From Platycnemis pennipes (taxonomy: Eukaryota; Arthropoda; Insecta; Odonata; Platycnemididae), in the NCBI GenBank assembly GCA_933228895.1, contig OW121856.1, forward strand, positions 104,197,027-104,261,026: 64,000 nucleotides of DNA. Direction: 5' to 3'. The notes beneath the pieces are model-generated. The model saw only the letters and a list, made by a program, of their open reading frames with translations, had not been told where the DNA came from and did no database searches. Positions 1 to 10,584 of the stretch are shown in pieces (positions within the stretch are counted from its first letter, which is position 1; each line of letters opens with the position of its first letter). The position numbers were made by a program, and so were the translations under genes.

Positions 1-324
1 GCATTTTATCTGTGCCCATTGGTTACGGGAAAAACTGCTCACATCACCATATTTCCTTAAGCCGTTCCTTTGCTCGAGTTATCGCTTTCCCTACCTATCC
101 ATTAAGTCCTTCGTATCATCTGCCTTACTATATATACCATCATCCTCAATGACTATTCCACATCTTCCTCTTCCGCGTCTTGTATGGACGCGTGAATTTC
201 CAGATTGCTACATTTACACGTTGTAATTAAGGTTGTCATAATTCTGTCAAAGTAAAGATCACCGAAAAAATTCAGACCTTTGCTCTTCCTTCCCATGCTA
301 TTATTTATTACTCTGATAAAAGTT
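1..324. other. No recognisable feature
   Basis: AT-rich sequence upstream of the first LINE fragment. I see no convincing coding frame, terminal repeat or RNA gene in it. Confidence 0.5.
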
Positions 325-738
325 TATAAGAAGAAGATATTGGTGTGCAGCAAGAAAGAAAAGGCTAAATCCAATGTCAAACTAGGAAAACAGAAACTTG
401 AAGAAGTGAAAGAGTTCTGCTACCTTGGAAGCCGAGTAACCAACGATGGACGAAGCAAGAATAGCCCAGGCAAAGAGGGCATTCCATCAAAAGAAGAATC
501 TACTTAGAGCTGGAAATACAAGCGTAGAAGTACGGAAACAGTTTATTAGAACAAACATATGGAGCAGGTTTCTTTACGGCAGTGAGGCATGGACGATGAG
601 AGCAGCGTAGAAGAAAAGAGTGGAAGCATTCGAAATGTGGTGTTACAGAAGAATGCTGAAGATTAAATGGATCGACCGAGTAAGAAACGAGGAAGTCCTA
701 AGAAGAGTGGGAGAAAAGAGAAGTCTGCTGAAAACTAT
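325..738 (+). mobile_element. RTE-like LINE, decayed C-terminal fragment (copy 1)
   Basis: This is part of the C-terminal region of a non-LTR retrotransposon ORF2, of the RTE type often annotated as 'craniofacial development protein 2-like'. The readable peptide has a KILVCSKKEKAK stretch, then KLEEVKEFCYLGSRVTNDG, the usual tail downstream of the reverse transcriptase. After about 500 the reading continues in another frame (LYGSEAWTM-like, then FEMWCYRRMLKIKWIDRV). It carries a TAG stop near 608 and stops abruptly at about 738 without the family 3' end. It is therefore a frameshifted pseudogene. A second fragment of the same family follows about 150 bp downstream in the same orientation and repeats part of this content, so these are two insertions or a broken duplication. 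Confidence 0.8.
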
Positions 739-888
739 GTTTTGTGAAGGTCCCCCGCTTGATATTCATCTTTATTGTTACTTGCAGAATATTAAGTAGA
801 TATTAGATCGACCACGAAGACTCAAGATATATTCCCAACCGTGTGAGTGTGGAAGTAGGAATGACTTTTCAGATAGTATACTTATTCC

Positions 889-1350
889 CAAGCTTAGAAG
901 TAAGGAAGCAATTCATCAGAACGTATATCTGGAGCATGTTTCTTTACGGCAGTGAGTCATGGACGATGACAGTAGCGGAGAAGAAAAGGGTGGAAGCATT
1001 CGAAATGTGGTGCAACAGAAGAATGATGAAGATTAAGTGGATCGACCGAGTAAGTAACGAGGAGGTCCTAAGAAGAGTGGGAGAAAAGAGAAGTCTGCTG
1101 AAAACTATAAAAAGAAGACGGGACAACTTAATCGGCCATATCTTGAGACACGATGGACTGATGAAGACTATCGTCGAGGGAAAAGTGAACGGGAAGAATG
1201 GAAAAGGCAGGCCTCGTATGAGATACATGGAACAGGTTGCGAAGGATGTAAAAGAGAAGAATTACGTCACAATGAAAAGGTTGGCCGATTGAAGAATCGA
1301 GTGGAAAGCTGCGTCAAACTAATTCTAGGATAGTGGACCGATGATGATGA
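889..1350 (+). mobile_element. RTE-like LINE, 3'-terminal fragment (copy 2)
   Basis: A 5'-truncated RTE-type tail. The frame from about 895 to 1292 encodes the ORF2 C-terminus: IWSMFLYGSESWTM, EAFEMWCNRRMMKIKWIDRV, NEEVLRRVGEKRSLL, NLIGHILRHDGLMK and KGRPRMRYMEQV. It ends at a stop after MKRLAD. The 3' non-coding end has the family's CTAGGATxGT motif and closes with a short run of TGATGA units, as RTE elements do. The ATG at 843 lies in unrelated upstream sequence and is not a true start. Similar tails occur at 24136-24773, 28038-28478 and 59430-60032. Confidence 0.88.
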
Positions 1351-1894
1351 AAAGTTAGGTAATAATTTGAATTAAGGATATTGCAAATAATTGAGACCTG
1401 TGTTCTTCGCTCACCCATAACTCGTAAAAGCAAATAATAGTGATAATAAACTGAAATGGATCCTTCTGTGCATAAATTAGACTGGTTTTATCAGGCCAAT
1501 CTATATTTTGAATACGTATGAAAACATTTTGAGGATGCACACTCATAAAAGCCAATTTTATCGAGGTGTAAAAGCTAGTAAGATGGATTGCAACATTCCA
1601 ACACGGACAGATTTAAAATATTTTCCCTCCGCTTATCAATAAGAGATAATAACATTAGGGGTCGATAACTAGATACTGGGTAAGTAGGCGACATCAATTA
1701 CTACTTTCTTCACGTCTCATTCGAGGACTTCCTTTTTTATTTTTCACAAGTATTTATTCCTCGGCGATTGTCCTCAACATCTATATATCCTTCGAAAGTA
1801 TCCTGCAACGCAAGTGTGAGGCAGGTGAACCGTCATCCAGAATTCATCAGTGTCAAAAATTTGAAACGCATTTTAATTACTACAATTTCGATAC
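1351..1894. other. Unassigned AT-rich stretch
   Basis: No family, coding frame or structured repeat could be recognised between two RTE fragments of opposite orientation. Confidence 0.4.
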
Positions 1895-2048
1895 AGTTGA
1901 TAAATTTATCTTGTCTCAAGATATGGCCAGTTGGGTCTTTCATTTTTCATTTTCAAGTTTTCATCACACTTCTCTTTTCATCTACTATTCTTAGGACTCC
2001 TTCAATTGTTACTCGGTCTGTCCATTTTATCGTCGTCATACTTCTTTA
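1895..2048 (-). mobile_element. RTE-like LINE, short diverged fragment
   Basis: Read on the minus strand this matches the ORF2 C-terminal tail seen elsewhere in the window: the region for MKIKWIDRVTNEEVLRRVG and then a degraded GHILR-like part ending at CTCAAGATATGGCC on the plus strand. It has no open frame, lacks the family 3' end and is directly joined to a CR1-like tail at 2049. Confidence 0.6.
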
Positions 2049-2310
2049 TATCTACATCCTCGCGATACTAAGGAAGCCACCGCGAGAGTGTTTGGCAGGG
2101 GGTTAAGATCGCCAAACATGCACAACTGACATGTAACTAGAGTACTAATATATGGGAATATGCCACATAATTGGGTCACATACAGCTAGATCGTTAGCAT
2201 GTACATAGTAATGAAGGAATTATTTGTTAATACATGCATTATGCACTAGACTACAATATTTCACCTACCTATCCTTTTGCTATGCTGCCTATTGTGTTCT
2301 CTGACAGTAA
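2049..2310 (-). mobile_element. CR1/L2-like LINE tail, subfamily B, first half (interrupted)
   Basis: A minus-strand copy of the 3' end of a CR1/L2-like element. On the plus strand it opens with the reversed TAGATG-type tail (TCTACATCC). It continues with the conserved block that elsewhere reads GCAAGCCACC and GTGGCAGGGGG, then ACCAAACATGCAC. The internal sequence matches the copy at 7108-7440 better than the copies at 3.4-5 kb, hence 'subfamily B'. The match breaks at about 2310 and resumes at 2936, because a plus-strand copy is inserted between. Confidence 0.75.
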
Positions 2311-2935
2311 GTTCTCTGACGAGAAATCAGCTACTTTTCCCTTGTTAGACCTCATTTTGAATATGCTGCCAGTGTATGGTATCCCTACGAAATCGGTCTA
2401 AATAACGAACTTGAACGTGTGCAGCGAAGATTGGAAAGATTAAGGGACGGTACGATAACCTAATTAGCATAACAAATTCTATTAAATGAATTGAATTGGG
2501 AATCATTGTCCGATTGCAGGTTGAAATCTAGACTTAATTTCTTAAACAAATTCCAAGACCATATTTTCAGTGATGATGTTAAAAATATTTTGCGGACCCC
2601 AACTTACTGTGGTAGACTGGGCCATCACAAAATTAGATTTGATTGCCGAACTGACAGAGACAATACGAGTGTAGCAATGGATAACATTGGTAGCTGCATG
2701 TTGGTATGAGCACTTAAAGCTAACCCAACTAACAGCATGTTTTTGCATGTATGCTTTGCTATTTTTATCTTTTTTTTAAAGTGTAGTTTAGAACAGTATA
2801 TATATACTAATCCTTTTAAATGCATGATATGTTGTATGTTATATGATATGATATGTAGTGCTTGTTAGATGAGAATTCACCCCCCTGCTACACACCTTTA
2901 TAGTGACGCTCAGGGTATTATGTAGATGTAGATGT
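2311..2935 (+). mobile_element. CR1/L2-like LINE tail (subfamily A), inserted in another copy
   Basis: A 5'-truncated, diverged copy. It begins at the peptide region EISYFSLVRPHFEYAAS. It continues through the LNELNWESLSDCRLKSRLN and ILRTPTYCGRL region, broken by indels. The 3' UTR ends in the conserved CCCCTGCxACACACC block and a (TAGATG)n tail at about 2935. It disrupts the older minus-strand copy at 2049-3035; the short GTAAG on both sides may be the target duplication. No functional protein is left. Confidence 0.8.
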
Positions 2936-3035
2936 AAGTGGGAAAAATTACATTTTCAGTCTATCGGTAGGACGATCTATCCCTCTAATCCTATTTATCC
3001 TGTCTAATCTAGCATAAAGGCTGTGAGGCTTGCCA
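2936..3035 (-). mobile_element. CR1/L2-like LINE tail, subfamily B, second half
   Basis: This continues the minus-strand copy at 2049-2310. It matches 7345-7440 (GGGAAAAAT, ATCTATC, CTCTAATCCT and ATCTAGC blocks). It fades out after about 3035. Confidence 0.65.
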
Positions 3036-3424
3036 GTTTCGAAGCATTCATTTACGCGTTTAGGTGCCTAAAAAACTCAAGTGTTTCCTTAAAGCGTAGG
3101 GATATATATTTTTAGTTGCATTCACGTGTTGTATGTTTTTATTGACAATTTATCCAGTTGTGCGTACATGCTCACGTGATGGTTTACAGGGAACTATTTT
3201 AAAGTAGATGACGTCCCCAACTCCTTGCCTTCGTCTTCGATGCCTCTCGTTAGATTTTCATAAACCGTTACCCCACGCTTTAATCGAACCCATCATGACC
3301 GTGACGGGGAAGAGATCGCCTTGGACTCCAATACGAAAAGCAAGACCTTCGCTCACCCATGATGCTCCGCGACTTACGTCGCCGTTAGTAAAACTCAACT
3401 TGCTCTCTTTTCCCACGATATTTT
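3036..3424. other. Unassigned stretch
   Basis: No recognisable repeat or gene. A 72-codon frame at 3208-3426 has no recognisable motif and is probably chance. Confidence 0.4.
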
Positions 3425-4183
3425 AGTTTCTGGCGAAAATAATATTCCAGTGGATGCTATATTTCTCGACTTCAAGAAGGCTTTTCACAAGGTTTCTCAC
3501 AGCAAACTAATTTTGAAGTTAAAATCTTATGGGTTAGACAGTAGCATTATATCTTGGAATAACACTGACAAATGATCTTTCCTGGGGTAAACACATTCGT
3601 GAAATAATGGGTCAAGCGAATCGCAAACTGGGTTTAATTAAAAGAGTATTGGGTAAATGTGACGATCATGTACGAGAAATCAGCTACTTTTCCCTTGTTA
3701 GACCTCATTTGGAATATGCTGCCAGTGTATGGGATCCCTACGAAATCGGTCTAAGTAATGAACTTGAACGTGTGCAGCGAAGATCGGCAAGATTTGTAAA
3801 GGGACGATACGATAATTATATTAGCGTAACCAGTCTATTAAATGAATTGAAATGGGAATCATTGTCAGATCGCAGGTTGAAATTTAGACTTAATCTCTTA
3901 AACAAATTCCAAGGCAATATTTTCAGTGATGAAGTTAAAAATATTTTACGAACCCCAACTTACTATGGCAGACTGGACCATAATCATAAAGTTAGAGAAC
4001 TGACCGATTCAAAATGTCCTTTTTCCCTCGCACAATAAGAGATACGAATAACGGTAAATATGTCCTATCGGAGAGTAGCAATGAATAGCATTGGTAGCTG
4101 CATGTTGGTATGAGTACTTAAAGCTAACCCTACTAACAGAATGTTTTTGCATGTTTGCTTTGCAATTTCTATCTTTTTTAAAT
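3425..4183 (+). mobile_element. CR1/L2-like LINE fragment, tandem copy 1 (internally deleted RT)
   Basis: The 5' part encodes a reverse transcriptase piece (VDAIFLDFKKAFHKV) holding motif A with its LD dyad. It then jumps, with a frame change at about 3557, to the post-RT region GITLTNDLSWGKHIREIMGQANRK. The YxDD-containing middle is therefore deleted. The downstream frame is open to a TAA at 4036-4038: 143 codons from the ATG at 3607, with LVRPHLEYAASVWDPYE and RVQRRSARFVKGRYDNY. The unit is repeated at 4184-4942 with about six substitutions by eye. Its 3' UTR is cut by that second copy, so copy 1 has no tail. Confidence 0.88.
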
Positions 4184-5070
4184 AGTTTCTGGCGAAAATA
4201 ATATTCCAGTGGATGCTATATTTCTCGACTTCAAGAAGGCTTTTCACAAGATTTCTCACAGCAAACTAATTTTGAAGTTAAAATCTTATGGGTTAGACAG
4301 TAGCATTATATCTTGGAATAACACTGACAAATGATCTTTCCTGGGGTAAACACATTCGTGAAATAATGGGTCAAGCGAATCGCAAACTGGGTTTCATTAA
4401 AAGAGTATTGGGTAAATGTGACGATCATGTACGAGAAATCAGCTACTTTTCCCTTGTTAGACCTCATTTGGAATATGCTGCCAGTGTATGGGATCCCTAC
4501 GAAATCGGTCTAAGTAATGAACTTGAACGTGTGCAGCGAAGATCGGCAAGATTTGTAAAGGGACGATACGATAATTATATTAGCGTAACCAGTCTATTAA
4601 ATGAATTGAAATGGGAATCATTGTCAGATCGCAGGTTGAAATTTAGACTTAATCTCTTCCACAAATTCCAAGGCAATATTTTCAGTGATGATGTTAAAAA
4701 TAATTTACGAACCCCAACTTACTATGGCAGACTGGACCATAATCATAAAGTTAGAGAACTGACCGATTCAAAATGTCCTTTTTCCCTCGCACAATAAGAG
4801 ATACGAATAACGGTAAATATGTCCTATCGGAGAGTAGCAATGAATAGCATTGGTAGCTGCATGTTGGTATGAGTACTTAAAGCTAACCCTACTAACAGAA
4901 TGTTTTTGCATGTTTGCTTTGCAATTTCTATCTTTTTTAAATAGTGTAGTTCTTACTACTATATTAATACTATTACTTTTTTATGCATGATATGTAGTGC
5001 ATGTTTGGTGAGCAATCACCCCCTGCCACACACCCTTGTGGTGGCTTGCAGGGTATTATGTAGATGTAGA
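4184..5070 (+). mobile_element. CR1/L2-like LINE fragment, tandem copy 2 with complete 3' end
   Basis: This repeats 3425-4183 at an offset of 759 bp, with the same internal RT deletion, and continues to the family 3' end. The open frame at 4366-4797 has 143 codons and differs from copy 1 at about five residues (for example GFIKR for GLIKR and LFHKF for LLNKF). The 3' UTR carries the CCCCTGCCACACACCC block, then GGTGGCTTGCAGGGTATTATG and a TAGATG tail at about 5070. Sharing of the same RT deletion shows that the tandem duplication followed the deletion. Confidence 0.9.
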
Positions 5071-6004
5071 TGCCTGACGCAAAACCCTGGTGAACCCACT
5101 CGGGGCAAAGATCGATGCCAACACGACAAGACTAGCGCCAAAAGTAATTCAAACGCACGAGGCCTTGTTCCCCTAAAACAACCCACTGAGTCCTGGAAGC
5201 AAGAGGTCGTTTAATTTTTTTTTTAGGGCCCGCAGAAACCATTTCGAATTGCTGCGGACTTAGTCGGGGAGAAGGCTTGAGGCGAGGACTGATGGTTTCC
5301 AAGGAGGGTGGGCGTTAAAGGGGTGTCCGGGGGCGAATCAGGGGTGGGAGGGGAGCGGGCAGGGGGAGGGAAGCAGAACGCAAATACCCATCGCCATCGC
5401 AAACACTTCAGCGACCCTAAATTTACCCCTCCACTGGGGATTGTTGCCTTTTTCTTCGTGCAAAAAGTCCTCCGCCCCCATCGAAACCTCCAGTGCTTCA
5501 AAGCAACCCCTTTCTTGCCCTTTCTATCTGCTCCCTCTCAACCTACCAACTGCTTCGACACACAGCAGCGGCTCCTTCCACATCCTCTCTTGTTCAAAAC
5601 CCACCGCACTGAAATGCGGCGGTTTCCTCAAGGTGACTCACCAAGTCCTTGTTTTTTTTCAAATTGTTCGCCAGCTATGGTATTATACCCCCGTTCTCGA
5701 TCAATATCGCATGATTCAACGCGTTGATAGTGGTTCTTAATCGGGTGTATGGTGGTTACCAACGAAATATGGAGGATACAGTTGGTATTTTCGTACTCTT
5801 AGCAATACGAAATATTGCATCGATGCATAAATATACATCAGAAATAGAGGTGGGGAATCCTCAAGGAAGACCAAGGGATGAGAAAATATAAACAAGCTAA
5901 CTAAGGATGAATTAAGGAAATACTAGTTACCAGTAGCTAAAACTAACCTATCAGTAGGGAGAGAAGAATGAAAAGTTACAGTTATTCAACTGTAGGAAAC
6001 GTCA
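5071..6004. other. Unassigned stretch with a GC-rich part
   Basis: Bases 5225-5600 are GC-rich and purine-rich on the plus strand and give long overlapping frames on both strands (5223-5501 minus, 5308-5727 plus). Their peptides are low-complexity and match nothing I recognise. The rest is AT-rich without features. Confidence 0.4.
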
Positions 6005-6090
6005 AAAGTTAGCACATGCTTGGTGATCTACACCCACTGCCATGCACCCTCGCGGTGGCTTGCAGATTATCGTGTAGATGTAGATATAAA
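6005..6090 (+). mobile_element. CR1/L2-like 3'-end fragment only
   Basis: About 85 bp of the conserved 3' terminus: ACATGCTTGGTGATC, CCACTGCCATGCACCC, CGCGGTGGCTTGCAG and a TAGATGTAGAT tail. This is an extremely 5'-truncated insertion. Confidence 0.75.
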
Positions 6091-6177
6091 AACAAGTGAA
6101 ATTCATAGTAATGCTTATTACACCCGGTAAATAGTCAATAAAATGAAGTGGAATTAAGGAAAGAATAGTTACAAGGA

Positions 6178-6232
6178 TTCCCCCTGCCACACACCCTCGC
6201 GGTGGCTTACAGGGTATCATGTAGGTTAAGGA
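6178..6232 (+). mobile_element. CR1/L2-like 3'-end fragment only
   Basis: About 55 bp of the same 3' terminus (CCCCCTGCCACACACCCTCG, GGTGGCTTACAGGGTATCATG), about 90 bp after the previous one and in the same orientation. Confidence 0.7.
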
Positions 6233-6358
6233 TGTAACTGAGCTTGCAGGGGAGAGGAGAGAATTGAAAATTGCGGTTAACTTATCTTAGGGTTTAAAAA
6301 AATCAAGTCAAATTGGTGGTAATACTCAGTACACCCGGTAATTATCACACGTCTTGGG

Positions 6359-6668
6359 GGCTGTGTTTGAAAGCGTGGGATTACCTCGAATATGTAATCA
6401 AGAAGCCACGTGGTATAAACACGAATGGTTCTCAAATTTGGTGGCTTGGCACTACTGGTTACAACCTCATTCATTGTTTATACTTAAGTTACCTAATGTC
6501 GCATCTAGGGGTTCCGTAGTCAAGACATGTGGGAAAAATCGAGTGAAAACAATTAACGATGCTGTAACGAGTTATTCATACACTTTCAATTTGCAAAACA
6601 TTTGTGTTTATTCCACGTGACTCCTCGGTTACCTATTCGACATAATTCCGACGGTTTCAAACGTAGCC
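6359..6668. mobile_element. Foldback MITE, family M2 (copy 1)
   Basis: A 310-bp element with long terminal inverted repeats. The left end reads GGCTGTGTTTGAAAGCGTGG and runs on to GTAATCAAGAAGCCACGTGG. The right end, reverse-complemented, reads GGCTACGTTTGAAACCGTCG and runs on to GTAACCGAGGAGTCACGTGG. The arms are about 60 bp and diverged. The interior codes for nothing recognisable. Related copies lie at 33855-34160 and 36649-36895. No clear target duplication was found. Confidence 0.75.
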
Positions 6669-7107
6669 TCACTTGTTTTCATAAAATACTCGAAGACTGT
6701 TTTTTTTACCGGGGATGGACACTGTGAAACGAGTCCCACCCGGACCTTTATGAAGCCACGTCACCTTCCTCCCCCAAGGGCTTGAAGGAGGTCCCGGGAC
6801 AACTCATCCCCCCGCCCTAACCCTCTTCCTCTCTTCAGTCGGTCTCACCCGTCCCTCAAGTGATCCCTTTCTCTCGGTCCAGGGTCCCACAAACGATTTC
6901 GCTCCCCGACGGCCCTAGAGGGATATAGAGGCCCCCGCCACCCGTGTCCTCCCTCATCGGGCGCGTTGACAAGACACCAACACCACGGACCCACCCACCT
7001 CACCTCCTCCTCGACCAATCCTGTTCTGTTTGCCACACCCTTCCACTCGAACACGGAAACCGTCTTGAGAACATTCCATCGCAACTGCTTGGGTCTCAAC
7101 GCACCAG
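6669..7107. other. GC-rich unassigned stretch
   Basis: About 60% G+C by impression, pyrimidine-rich on the plus strand. Frames on both strands (6845-7099 minus, 6944-7387 plus) look compositional rather than coding. Confidence 0.4.
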
Positions 7108-7440
7108 AAATTCATCTACATCCACACGATACCCTGTAAGCCACCGCGAGGGTGCGTGGCAGGGGGTGAAGATCACCAAGTATGCACTACCGTCATGCAA
7201 ACAAGCAACTATAGGGACTCATGGAACTAGATGGTTAGTATATATAGTATTTGAGGGATTATTACATGCATCATGCACTACAGACTACTCTAAAATATTT
7301 CCCTTGCCTATCCCTTTGCTATGCTGCCTATTCTGTTCTCTTATAGTACGGGGGAAAAATGCCATTTTTAATCTATCAGTACGATAATTTATCTCTCTAA
7401 TCCTGTATTTCTGATTGAATCTAGCTTAATACGCTGGTGT
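7108..7440 (-). mobile_element. CR1/L2-like LINE tail, subfamily B
   Basis: A minus-strand 3'-end copy. On the plus strand it opens with CATCTACATCC and ACGATACCCTGTAAGCCACC, then GTGGCAGGGGGTGAAGATC. Its interior matches 2049-2310 plus 2936-3035 and, reversed, 44250-44620. It fades at about 7440. No open frame is left. Confidence 0.78.
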
Positions 7441-7825
7441 TTTTAATATGTTCTTAACATCTTTAGTAAAGTTATCCGATTCAAATTTCTCTAATAGATT
7501 TAATCTCTAATAGAATTATATAATAAGTTTCGTCATTCTACACTTTCCGTTTCAACAATTCTCCTATAACCGATAACATGCGTATGGAATCAGGTGCAAG
7601 TAAGACCCCCAGATATGCTAATTAATTGACGAAAATATATTTACTTATACTCCAAATAATACAGAAACGTCTGCCTTACTTTCTCAAACCACTAAATTTC
7701 TTGGACCTATGCACAACTTAATAGAATTATTCGATAAAGTTGCGATCAATCAGTGGTTACTTCCTTATATGGTTTTAGTAATGTAACAAAGCTCTATGTT
7801 TTGAAATTTCACCTATTGTGATAAT
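7441..7825. other. Unassigned AT-rich stretch
   Basis: No recognisable feature. Confidence 0.4.
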
Positions 7826-8350
7826 GGGGAGCATTTGCTGTGAACCGGAATCACTGTTTTGTGCACGAAATCGGTAGATGGAAACGGAATATGAATTGTA
7901 GTGAAAAAAATAGTCTTTAAACCAAGGACATTTGCTCATACATAAAAAAATTAAAATAAGCGAAAGGTGACGCCCACCGAACGAGCTGCGTTAAGGATTA
8001 TTACGTCATCCACATCCCGTCCTTGACGGTTTTGAGGGAAAGGGAGGGGGAGTGGAGGTGGGGACGGAAGGTCTGCATGAAGAGATCCTGCCGCAACCAC
8101 TTCCATCGGCACAGTCAGTTGTGTGTCCCCCATTTCGATAAGACGAGTAGTTTCGCAGTAGTAATTGGACGACCTGGATGAAATACAAGTCCTTAGCGCA
8201 CTTAGCCCACTTCTCCTAAAGGGTTAAAAACATGTTTATCGCCGCTTAACTCGAGAACAAATTGACGGATCGAATTATGGAAAAATATGAGTCTTTTTAT
8301 TTTACAAACCCTGTCAGAGTTGGAAATATGAAAATATGGTAACATACCCC
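7826..8350 (-). mobile_element. MITE family M1 (reverse copy)
   Basis: A non-coding repeat of about 525 bp present in at least six copies in this window. Shared blocks are CACGAAATCG, TGGAAACGG, AAAGGTGACGCCCACCGA, a GGAAAGGGAGGGGGAGTGGA-type purine stretch, GTCAGTTGTGTGTCCCCCAT, CGCCGCTTA and TTTTTATTTTACAAACC. Ends are GGGG/CCCC-type (TGGGGAGCATTT and ACATACCCCA here), diverged from the GGGG-CGTTTAC termini of better copies. I see no transposase and no certain target duplication. Confidence 0.75.
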
Positions 8351-8877
8351 ACACCCCTATACAAATTTAGCATAATCTTATATCTTGGAAGCTTATATCC
8401 TTCAGATGCGATTAGCTTGGCCAATTTTCTTTCAAGCTTGATAAGTCTGTATAGACTAACATATCTTGTATTTTACTTTGGTATCTCCTAAACCTTCATA
8501 TATTCGTATTACTTTACTTCTTCTCTCCCTCTACCTGTCCCACCCTCCTCCTCCTTTCATACTATTACCTATACTACCACCAAGGGTGGCATCACTGAAC
8601 AGTATCCTGGATACACTTCCGTGAGATGGAAATAAATAAATAGCTTGGATATTTATAGAGACAAGGCAGCGTGGAAGGGAAAGTGAGTGAAAAACTGGAA
8701 ACATGCTCCCTTAGGATATCTTGAATATCTCGTAGCTAGAAAGAGAAAAGGTATAAGTCGCCTCAGGTCACAGGATAAGCACAAAAAAGTAATAATTGAA
8801 AATGCAGTAATCCTTGCCATTAAAACAGTACAGAAATCATAGTAGTGAACATGAAATTAGGATACAGTCAGTCAATC
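8351..8877. other. Mostly unassigned; possible LINE 3' end at 8480-8642
   Basis: Bases 8500-8642 have the look of a LINE 3' terminus: a pyrimidine-rich run, then GGATACACTTCCGTGAGATGG and an AATAAATAAATA tail. There is no second copy here to prove it. The rest holds nothing I recognise. Confidence 0.25.
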
Positions 8878-9108
8878 ACTCAAGTCTTCAATCCGATTGG
8901 TTTGATTGGTGAAGGTTGAGCTCTCCATATGCTAAGCCATTAACGTGTGAATTTCACACATTGGGCCGACTGATATTTCCCATGAAGTTCTGGCAATCAG
9001 AAAGTCGCACCGCGAGTAGGGGGTGTCCAGAAATATATCTGCCCGGGATTTGAATCCGGAACCCTTGTGGAGCCGGCGCCAAACTCACTCTAGGCCATTA
9101 TGACTCCG
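8878..9108 (-). mobile_element. tRNA-derived SINE, family 2 (minus)
   Basis: Read on the minus strand it has a tRNA-like head with a pol III B-box-like GATTCAAATCC, then a body containing GTGTGAATTTCACACG-type sequence (AACGTGTGAATTTCACACAT on the plus strand). The body is shared with 62977-63235. The tail end carries CAATCACTCAAG, matching the AATCACTGAATGAG end of the other copy. SINEs have no protein and depend on LINE machinery. Confidence 0.7.
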
Positions 9109-9394
9109 TAAGTAATGGTGCAAGAAATTTAATAATAAACTCAGTCGTGGTGGAAAGGACTATGCGAGGAATTTTAAAGGGTTAAAAGTAGAAGTGAACG
9201 GAAAGATTCGTCAGGTTATGTCATTACAGAGAAGAACAGGGATACTACATTAAGTTTACCCTATCCGGTAGAAATGTATTCATTATAGTGTACTAAGAAA
9301 TTATTTTCACCGTGATTTTGGTCAAAAACAATTTCGTGTTGTTCTGCACTTGTTACTCTTGAGCACAGACCTTAAGATCTCTGCCTTTGGAGGA

Positions 9395-9650
9395 AAGGTA
9401 TTTGAATGTGAATGGTAGAGAAATGAAAAAGGATGTAGAGAAACCTGGCGTCGGCATTAGCCTGCTCTAAAAAAAGGATCTTCTGCATGACTTCCCATCC
9501 TACGAACGGAGTAGGTACTGTACTCGAATACTCTCCACAAAACATTCAGGTAGGGGACGGTTTACCAATGAAAATTCTCTTCCACGGCCGGGATTAGAAC
9601 CCTTATCCTCCAGGTGAGAGTCCAGAACTCTAGCCGCTCCCCCAACCTTT
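9395..9650 (-). mobile_element. tRNA-derived SINE, family 1 (minus)
   Basis: The reverse complement starts with a tRNA-like head (GCGGCTAGAGTTCTGGACTC, with a B-box region GGTTCTAATCCC). The body is shared with the copies at 56539-56856, 10585-10882 and 12514-12826 (plus-strand markers AGAGAAACCTGGCGTCGGCA and CTTCCCATCCTACGAACGGA). Confidence 0.72.
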
Positions 9651-9990
9651 CGGTTCACATCCCCTCCGCTTAGACTACTACGCTCCCAAAGGCCTCCCTT
9701 TCCAGCAAAACATTGGGGTGTATCTTTTTGTCTCGCTTGTCGCTCTCGACTCTCTTCGTAGCTTAGAGCTTGCCAGCCTCCGCGCAGGGAGTGTTTAGTG
9801 TTGAAGATTTCACCAAATTAGAGCAACAGTTACTTTCATTTTTATTACTGATTCTCCTCCATCGATTGTATTCTCTTGCACACAATTAAATACCATGCCA
9901 CAATCTGGCGACCATAAATAAACATAATGGCCTGGCAATCACCTTCAACGTCATATATCAACGCCATCACCACCAGAAAAGCATAGTTCA

Positions 9991-10580
9991 CATCTATCTA
10001 CATAATACCCTGCAAGCCACCACAAGGGTGTGGCAGGGGGTGATTGCTCACCAAACATGCACTACATATTATGCATAAAAAAGGAATAGTATTAATATAG
10101 TAGTCAGAACTACACTATTTAAAAAAGATAGAAATTGCAAAGAAAACATGCAAAAACATTCTGTTAGTAGGGTTAGCTTTAAGTACTCATACCAACATGC
10201 AGCTACTAATGCTATTCATTGCTACTCTCCGATAGGACATATTTACCGTTATTCGTATCTCTAATAGTGCGAGGGAAAAAGGACATTTTGAATCGGTCAG
10301 TTCGGCAATCAATTTCTCTAATTTTATGATTATGGTCCAGTCTGCCATAGTAAGTTGGGGTTCGTAAAATATTTTTAACTTCATCACTGAAAATATTGCC
10401 TTGGAATTTGTTTAAGAGATTAAGTCTAAATTTCAACCTGCGATCTGACAATGATTCCCATTTCAATTCATTTAATAGACTGGTTACGCTAATATAATTA
10501 TCGTATCGTCCCTTTACAAATCTTGCCGATCTTCGCTGCACACGTTCAAGTTCATTACTTAGACCGATTTCGTAGGGAGT
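9991..10580 (-). mobile_element. CR1/L2-like LINE tail, subfamily A (minus)
   Basis: A well-preserved minus-strand copy. It opens with the reversed tail TCTATCTACATAATACCC, then the GCAAGCCACCACAAGGGTGT block. It runs into the coding region for RVQRRSARFVKGRYDNY, LNELKWESLSDRRLKFRLN and NILRTPTYYGRLDHNHK (frame 10212-10541, read right to left). The coding part is close to that of the tandem copies at 3.4-5 kb. It is 5'-truncated at the CCCTACGAAATCGGTC point, where SINE family 1 begins. Confidence 0.85.
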
Positions 10581-10584
10581 TAAT

